Assembly (NCBI GenBank): GCA_016218085.1
Contig: JACREY010000011.1
Coordinates: 143,865-207,864, forward strand
Length of the DNA: 64,000 nt
Direction of reading: 5' to 3'
Origin: Ignavibacteriota bacterium
Lineage (GTDB): Bacteria > Bacteroidota > Ignavibacteria > Tepidaquicellales > Tepidaquicellaceae
In this document: piece by piece, positions 59,386-64,000 of the stretch
How the letters are laid out: every line of letters starts with the position of its first letter
Position numbering within the stretch: the first letter of the stretch is position 1
Notes under the pieces: model-generated
The model's database searches: none
What the model saw: only the letters and a program-made list of their open reading frames with translations
Told to the model about the DNA's origin: nothing
Program-made: the position numbers and the translations under genes

Positions 59386-60759
59386 ATGCTAAACCTTATT
59401 CCCAAACATACTTACGATTACCAGCAACTTTGGGCATTAATCAGAAAAAGAAATAAATGGCTGATAGATCTGCGCTACTTTGCATTTCTTTTTTTGCTTA
59501 TCTTTCTATTTACAACGAGATACGCAATGAAACTGGAATATACGGACGAGCAGTTTACGGTTCTTGTTTCTATCGGCATATGCATTCTTTTGTATAATTT
59601 GATACTTTATTATGTTTCGAACTCTGGTGCCGTGAACGATTCACCCGAGGGGCTCAACCCGATAACCTTATCGCTTATACAAATCCAGGTTGACATACTA
59701 TCGCTGGCCCTGATAGTTTATTTTACGGGCGGAATAGAAAGCCCGTTTTATATTTTTTACATCTTCCATATGATTATAGGAAGCATGATTCTGCCGGGAT
59801 ACGCTATCTATACGATTGCCGCCATAGTTGTTGTAAGTTTTTGCGGTCTTTCCTTTGCGGAGTTTTACGGAGCCATAGAGCATGTGGGCATAGGAGGTAT
59901 TTATACTGCGCCGATTTACAATGACTTTGAATATGTTTTGATTTTCTCTGGCGCATTCGGAATTATGATGATGGTGAGCGTATTTCTTGCAAACTCAATT
60001 ACCAGCGCGCTTTACAGGCGGGAGCAGGATTTGAAAATAACGCTTGATAAGCTTAATAATGCCGAAAAAATAAAACAGAAGTATATAATGGGCGTTGTCC
60101 ACGAAATAAAAAGCCCGATTGCAGTTGTACAGTCTTTTCTCGATTTAGTACTCGGAAAATTTGCAGGCCCGATTTCTGAAAACGTAGAGGATAAATTAAC
60201 CAAAGCAAGACACCGCTCCGATGAAGCAATTCAGATTATTAACGACGTTCTTCATATCTCCCGTCTGAAACTAATGGGCGAAATAGAAAAATCCGAAGTT
60301 GATATAGCCGAGGTGCTGAATATTAATATTGTAAAAAGGGAAGCCCAGACAAAAGCAAAGAATATATCGCTGACACTCGAAGATAAAAGAGAAAAAAAGA
60401 AAAACATTCCCGGAGACAGGAATCTGCTCGACCTTGCTTTTTCAAATCTGATAGGAAATTCAATCAAGTATACAAACAGCGGCGGAAAAATTGAAATTGT
60501 AATTTCAGACGGCGGGGAATATACCGAAATAGAAGTTTGTGATAACGGAATCGGAATTCCTTCACAGGACCACGGGAAAATATTTTCGGAATTCTACCGC
60601 GCTTCAAACGTAAAACACAAATATCAGGAGGGCACGGGCACAGGGCTTTCCGTAGTAAAGCAAATCATTGATCAGCACGACGGCGGAATAACCTTTACAA
60701 GCCCCTCCCGCCTTGCCGATGAAAAGGGCACCGGAACTTCGTTCGTTGTTAAGTTATAA
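59386..60759 (+). CDS. Membrane sensor histidine kinase
   Basis: A 457-aa kinase. Five or six transmembrane helices fill the first 215 residues ('LRYFAFLFLLIFLFTTRYAM', 'VLIFSGAFGIMMMVSVFLAN'), with no large periplasmic domain. HisKA follows: His239 in 'GVVHEIKSPIAVVQSFLDLV'. The HATPase domain has the N box 'LAFSNLIGNSIKYTNSGGKI', G1 'VCDNGIGIPSQDHGKIF' and G2 'GTGTGLSVVKQIIDQHDGG'. No response regulator is adjacent; the stand-alone receiver at 35.5 kb is one possible partner. It probably senses within the membrane or through the helix bundle. The 9-bp TTTATAAAG repeat begins in its stop region. Confidence 0.93.
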   Translation: MLNLIPKHTYDYQQLWALIRKRNKWLIDLRYFAFLFLLIFLFTTRYAMKLEYTDEQFTVLVSIGICILLYNLILYYVSNSGAVNDSPEGLNPITLSLIQIQVDILSLALIVYFTGGIESPFYIFYIFHMIIGSMILPGYAIYTIAAIVVVSFCGLSFAEFYGAIEHVGIGGIYTAPIYNDFEYVLIFSGAFGIMMMVSVFLANSITSALYRREQDLKITLDKLNNAEKIKQKYIMGVVHEIKSPIAVVQSFLDLVLGKFAGPISENVEDKLTKARHRSDEAIQIINDVLHISRLKLMGEIEKSEVDIAEVLNINIVKREAQTKAKNISLTLEDKREKKKNIPGDRNLLDLAFSNLIGNSIKYTNSGGKIEIVISDGGEYTEIEVCDNGIGIPSQDHGKIFSEFYRASNVKHKYQEGTGTGLSVVKQIIDQHDGGITFTSPSRLADEKGTGTSFVVKL

Positions 60760-60800
60760 AGTTTATAAAGTTCGTCAAGTTTATAAAGTAAGAACAAGTA
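60757..60800. repeat. 9-bp TTTATAAAG units after the kinase gene
   Basis: Directly at the stop codon: TTATAAAG, TTTATAAAG, TTCGTCAAG, TTTATAAAG, then TAAGAACAAG. Similar units follow the stop codons at 21157 and 29390. Confidence 0.7.
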
Positions 60801-60929
60801 CAACAAAAATTATTTTTTTACCCTTACAATTCCACTGTTATTATCCTGATGTGTTAATTCTTATATTACAAAAGCCGTTTAAGTTTTCAATGTTTTAACT
60901 TTAAAAACTTTATAAACCTTACAAACTTT

Positions 60930-61304
60930 TTAGCTCTTCGACCAAAGCCCCATTGTGTTGCCGTCTAAGTCGGTAAAGAGAGCAAAGTATCCCGCTTTTT
61001 CGCTGATGATGGTTTTTTGTTTTACTATTTTTCCGCCCAGCTCTTCGGCTTTTTTCAGTGTGCCTTCTATGTCTTCTGTTTCCACATACAACACAACTGC
61101 CTGTCCGGAATGATGTGGCTCTGTTTTCTTCATCAGTCCGCCGCTTACAGAGCCTTCGCCGGTATAGATTATCCAGTAGTAAGGATTGCCGAGGGTTGTT
61201 GATTTATTAAACTGCCATCCGAGCAATTCCGAATAAAAATCCTTAGCTTTATCGAAGTCCGTTACAAAAATTTCAAACCATCCTATATGATGTTCTGCTG
61301 CCAT
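60930..61304 (-). CDS. VOC-family (glyoxalase-like) protein
   Basis: A 124-aa single-repeat VOC protein: 'HIGWFEIFVTDFDKAKDFYS' followed by ELLGWQF, 'YWIIYTGEGSVSGGLMKK', 'VVLYVETEDIEGTLKKAEEL' and 'KAGYFALFTDLDGNTMGLW'. This is the CFP-30/YaeR-like branch of uncharacterised glyoxalase/bleomycin-resistance relatives. It probably forms a domain-swapped dimer; the metal and substrate are unknown. It is on the opposite strand to both neighbours. Confidence 0.88.
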   Translation of the reverse strand: MAAEHHIGWFEIFVTDFDKAKDFYSELLGWQFNKSTTLGNPYYWIIYTGEGSVSGGLMKKTEPHHSGQAVVLYVETEDIEGTLKKAEELGGKIVKQKTIISEKAGYFALFTDLDGNTMGLWSKS

Positions 61305-61474
61305 AGTTTTGCTCCTTATTTAATTTATTTATTTTCAAAGATATAAAACTGATTATTCCCCGAAAAAGTTTAATATATCGAAATGAATTTTTTTATTAAA
61401 TATCCTGTTTTTGGTATAGGAAATTAAAAAACTTTTAGATAGTTTCAGATAAAAAGGTCTTAATATCTTTTATT

Positions 61475-61927
61475 ATGTACATGTTATATTCAAAATCCAG
61501 CGAATATGTTGTAAGGGCGCTGGTATATTTAGCGATGAAGGATAACGCGGATTTTATAATGGTAAAGGAAATTTCCGAGCACACGGAAATTCCCCAGCCG
61601 TTTCTGTCAAAGATATTCCAGGATATCTCGCGTGCAAAGTGGATAACCTCCAAGAAGGGAAAAAACGGAGGGGTAAAACTTGCGGTAAATCCCGCAAAGC
61701 TTAAGCTGCTCGATGTAATCTCTTATTTTGACGGAATGCAGGATTACAGCCGCTGCATGTTCGGGCACAAGGAATGCGGAGTTTCCTCGAAGTGCGCACT
61801 GCATAATAAATGCAGCGACCTCAAAAATGAAATTTATGATTTCCTGAACTCCACCACCATTGCGGATTTCACCAGCATATGGAAAAAAGAAAACAAGGTC
61901 AGTCTGAAAGAGCTTAAAATATTCTGA
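61475..61927 (+). CDS. Rrf2-family transcriptional regulator
   Basis: A 150-aa winged-helix regulator: 'YSKSSEYVVRALVYLAMKDN' and 'IPQPFLSKIFQDISRAKWIT' followed by KKGKNGG form the DNA-binding domain. A C-terminal cluster of cysteines, 'CMFGHKECGVSSKCALHNKC' (spacing x6, x5, x5), fits an iron-sulfur cluster as in IscR, NsrR and related sensors. It probably senses Fe-S status, redox or NO. The class-V aminotransferase gene starts 91 bp downstream on the same strand, but a terminator lies between. Confidence 0.9.
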   Translation: MYMLYSKSSEYVVRALVYLAMKDNADFIMVKEISEHTEIPQPFLSKIFQDISRAKWITSKKGKNGGVKLAVNPAKLKLLDVISYFDGMQDYSRCMFGHKECGVSSKCALHNKCSDLKNEIYDFLNSTTIADFTSIWKKENKVSLKELKIF

Positions 61928-61953
61928 TAAATTTTATAAATTGTGTATATTAT

Positions 61954-61983
61954 AAAAGAGGAGATTTGTTCTCCTCTTTTTTT
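61954..61983 (+). terminator. Intrinsic terminator after the Rrf2 gene
   Basis: AAAAGAGGAG (61954-61963) and CTCCTCTTTT (61971-61980) form a perfect 10-bp stem with a 7-nt loop and run into TTTTTTT. Confidence 0.9.
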
Positions 61984-62018
61984 AATGGCAATATCCAACT
62001 CTATTAAAGAATAAATAT

Positions 62019-63482
62019 ATGGAAAAATATTTTACAAAATACAGAAAAAACACAATAGGAAACAACCACGTTTACACTTCGCCTTACGGGAAGAAAAAAA
62101 TGATTTATGCGGATTGGGTTGCAAGCGGAAGGCTCTACAGACCAATAGAAAAAAAATTGACGGATGAAATCGGACCTTTTGTTGCAAACACACACACCGA
62201 AACCAGCGAATCGGGCACCCTGATGACAAAAGGTTATCACACCGCACACAGGATAATCAAAAACCACGTTAGCGCGGGAAAGGATGATGTGATAATCACC
62301 GCGGGATTCGGAATGACTACGGTAATTAACAAATTCCAGCGAATACTCGGATTGAAAAGGTGTCAGAACCAGTCATACAAAAAATGTGAAGCAAAAGGAA
62401 AGCGCCCCGTTGTTTTTATTACGCACATGGAACATCATTCAAACCATACCTCCTGGTTCGAAACCATCGCTGATGTTGTTCAGGTAAAGCCGGATAATTC
62501 ACTGCTTGTAGATTTAAATGACCTCGAAGTTCAGCTTAAAAAATATAAAAACCGCCCCGCGCTTTACGGCTCTTTCACTGCCTGCTCGAACGTGACGGGA
62601 ATAGAAACCCCGTATCACGAAATGGCGCGCCTGATGCACAAATATGGCGGGTATTGCTTTATAGATTTCGCGGCGTCTGCTCCTTATGTAAATATGAATA
62701 TGCATCCCGAAGGCGATGAAGACGCAAGACTCGATGCGATATTTTTCTCTCCGCATAAATTCCTCGGCGGCCCCGGTTCGGCGGGAGTAATAATATTTAA
62801 TTCTGCTCTATACAAAAATTACAGTCCCGACCAGCCCGGCGGCGGAACGGTATGGTGGACAAATCCCTGGGGAGAATTCCGCTACATAGACGACATCGAA
62901 GCGCGTGAAGACGGCGGCACTCCGGGATTCCTCGAAACTATGAAAGCGGCAATGTGCATCGAACTGAAAAACGAAATGGGCGTGAACCATATGAAGAAAC
63001 GCGAAGAGGAGCTTGTTGCCATTGCCTTCAGCGAAATGAGAAAAATTCCGAACCTGCATATACTTGCAGATAATATCGAAGACCGCCTCGGCATAATGTC
63101 GTTTTACATAGAGGGTATTCATTATAATTTATTTGTGCGCCTGCTCTCAGACCGTTTCGGCATTCAGGTGCGCGGCGGATGCGCCTGCGCGGGCACGTAC
63201 GGGCATTACCTGCTGAATGTAACTTATAACCAATCAAGAGAAATTACTCAAAAAATAAACAGCGGTGACCTCTCCACCAAACCCGGCTGGATAAGACTTT
63301 CGCTTCACCCAACTATGACTACCGATGATTTGTATTTCACCGTAGATGCGATTAAAAAAATCGGAAAGAATTATAAAAAGTGGGCAGCGGATTACGCATA
63401 CGACAAGTACACGAATGAATTCACAAATAAAAAATCCAAAGGCAAAGAGGCCGTAGATTACAGGAAGTGGTTTGAGCTTTGA
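62019..63482 (+). CDS. Class-V aminotransferase (cysteine desulfurase-like)
   Basis: A 487-aa PLP enzyme. The pyridoxal lysine is Lys247 in 'FFSPHKFLGGPGSAG'. Upstream 'FITHMEHHSNHTSWFETIAD' is the cofactor-binding His region, and 'GGYCFIDFAASAPYVNMNMH' holds the Asp that contacts the pyridine nitrogen. 'IQVRGGCACAGTYGHYLL' provides the region of the desulfurase cysteine. It belongs to the longer SufS/NifS-related subgroup that acts on cysteine, selenocysteine or isopenicillin-type substrates; the substrate is not certain. Its neighbour, an Fe-S-type Rrf2 regulator, supports a role in sulfur or Fe-S metabolism. Confidence 0.88.
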   Translation: MEKYFTKYRKNTIGNNHVYTSPYGKKKMIYADWVASGRLYRPIEKKLTDEIGPFVANTHTETSESGTLMTKGYHTAHRIIKNHVSAGKDDVIITAGFGMTTVINKFQRILGLKRCQNQSYKKCEAKGKRPVVFITHMEHHSNHTSWFETIADVVQVKPDNSLLVDLNDLEVQLKKYKNRPALYGSFTACSNVTGIETPYHEMARLMHKYGGYCFIDFAASAPYVNMNMHPEGDEDARLDAIFFSPHKFLGGPGSAGVIIFNSALYKNYSPDQPGGGTVWWTNPWGEFRYIDDIEAREDGGTPGFLETMKAAMCIELKNEMGVNHMKKREEELVAIAFSEMRKIPNLHILADNIEDRLGIMSFYIEGIHYNLFVRLLSDRFGIQVRGGCACAGTYGHYLLNVTYNQSREITQKINSGDLSTKPGWIRLSLHPTMTTDDLYFTVDAIKKIGKNYKKWAADYAYDKYTNEFTNKKSKGKEAVDYRKWFEL

Positions 63483-63766
63483 TTTTGAACCTTTATTGTA
63501 AAATTATATTGTTAACCAAATAACGAATCTAAATCCAATTCAGTCAATAAAATCATGCAAAAAAAGAAAAACTTCGTTCTAATTCGAAATACAATACCCG
63601 CACTATATTTACTATAGTAATTACACTATCTTTAATAATCATTGTTTCTATTTTTATTTGATTCAATAATAAATGTTTTAAGCTTGACATTATTTGTTTT
63701 TGTAGATATTTTATATTTATTATTTTCATTTCGTTATTATAGTTTGTAGATATTTGTTGTTAAAAA
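63483..63766. other. AT-rich promoter-containing spacer
   Basis: No gene is seen. The second half is extremely AT-rich. Near 63685 a TTGACA is followed 17-18 bp later by TATTTT-like sequence, a possible promoter for the downstream secreted protein. This is weak evidence in so AT-rich a region. Confidence 0.35.
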
Positions 63767-63787
63767 ATGTTTTATAATAAATGTGAA

Positions 63788-64000
63788 ATGAGAGGCTTAT
63801 TAATTCCAATATTATTCTTAATTCTTTCTTTTTCGGTTACAGCTCAGCCTATAACAGAGTGGGTGCAAAGATATAATTCCCCGGGAAATTACAGTGACCG
63901 AGTCAATGATATGGCTGTTGACGGACAAGGGAATGTATATTTAACGGGACTTTCAAACGGGGATTTCCTTACAATTAAATATCTTTCATCAGGAACTCTA
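63788..64000 (+). CDS. Start of an SBBP-repeat secreted protein (3' end outside window)
   Basis: The frame starts at ATG 63788 (a second in-frame ATG at 63767 would add seven residues) and runs off the window. A signal peptide (MRGLLIPILFLILSFSVTA, cut before QPITEW) is followed by 'RVNDMAVDGQGNVYLTGLSN'. This is the SBBP/NHL-like propeller repeat 'D..GNvYvtG', and the next residues are 'GDFLTIKYLSSGTL'. In this kind of organism such proteins are usually T9SS cargo with a C-terminal sorting domain that would lie beyond the window. Function is unknown. Confidence 0.8.
   Translation, partial: MRGLLIPILFLILSFSVTAQPITEWVQRYNSPGNYSDRVNDMAVDGQGNVYLTGLSNGDFLTIKYLSSGTL

Noticed and set aside
1..64000. 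tRNA or rRNA genes
   Set aside because: I saw no cloverleaf with a GTTCRANNC arm and no rRNA-like sequence on reading; a covariance-model scan would be needed to exclude a divergent tRNA.

Overview
The window looks like a replication-origin-proximal segment of a chromosome from the Bacteroidota/Chlorobiota side of the bacterial tree, most likely an Ignavibacteria-type organism. The grounds are two large secreted proteins ending in the 'QNYPNPFN' type IX secretion (T9SS) sorting domain, a bifunctional phosphoglucose/phosphomannose isomerase, weak or absent Shine-Dalgarno sequences, and several apparent TTG/GTG starts. The sequence is AT-rich, most of all in the T9SS cargo genes and the defence cassette. 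I see no rRNA, tRNA, CRISPR array or complete insertion sequence. Layout. 1-9.8 kb: the 3' part of a STAND/TPR protein, a convergent lipoate-protein ligase, two T9SS cargo proteins on the minus strand, and an 840-bp gene-free stretch. 9.8-15.6 kb: dnaG, ptsI, bifunctional pgi/pmi and an isolated nuoH. 15.9-21.2 kb: an envelope cluster (TlpA-like thioredoxin, DUF6029-like barrel, Omp28-like lipoprotein, helix-hairpin-helix plus barrel protein). 21.2-27.2 kb: repeat-rich spacer, an orphan HTH protein, and an AT-rich minus-strand defence cassette of SIR2-like NADase, HerA-like ATPase, KTSC protein and a HEPN-like protein, followed by a lipoprotein gene. 27.6-39.5 kb: a calcium-loop subtilase, der, yifB/comM, two parS-like sites, mnmG, two paralogous one-helix micropeptides upstream of a CheY-like receiver, a lipoprotein, DinB and an unknown secreted protein. 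39.5-43.6 kb: recN and dnaA, with repeated TTATTAACA 9-mers on both sides of dnaA (candidate oriC). 43.6-54.5 kb: an acidic coiled protein, manC, a DUF4424-like protein, methylmalonyl-CoA epimerase, uvrC, a HigB/HigA-type toxin-antitoxin pair, PIN-PhoH, a cyclophilin-like protein, a nitrilase and an SDR. 54.55-55.33 kb: a GxxExxY gene bounded by 25-bp inverted repeats, with its 3' end present in three tandem copies. 55.4-64 kb: etfB-etfA-acyl-CoA dehydrogenase, a 65-aa protein, a membrane histidine kinase, a VOC protein, an Rrf2 regulator next to a class-V aminotransferase, and the start of an SBBP-repeat secreted protein cut by the window end. The housekeeping genes (dnaA, dnaG, mnmG, recN, uvrC, der) plus parS point to the origin domain. 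Between them the spacers carry a modular repeat family built from short units joined by AAGAGC: GTGAATCG-type units, YCCGCC/GGCGGR hairpins, 9-bp GATTCGTAA and TTTATAAAG units, and larger palindromes. One composite of this family sits in frame inside uvrC, adding about 80 codons to the protein. The observations I consider most worth following are that uvrC insertion, the GxxExxY cassette, the paired parS/palindrome locus, the extended SIR2-HerA operon and the micropeptide pair.
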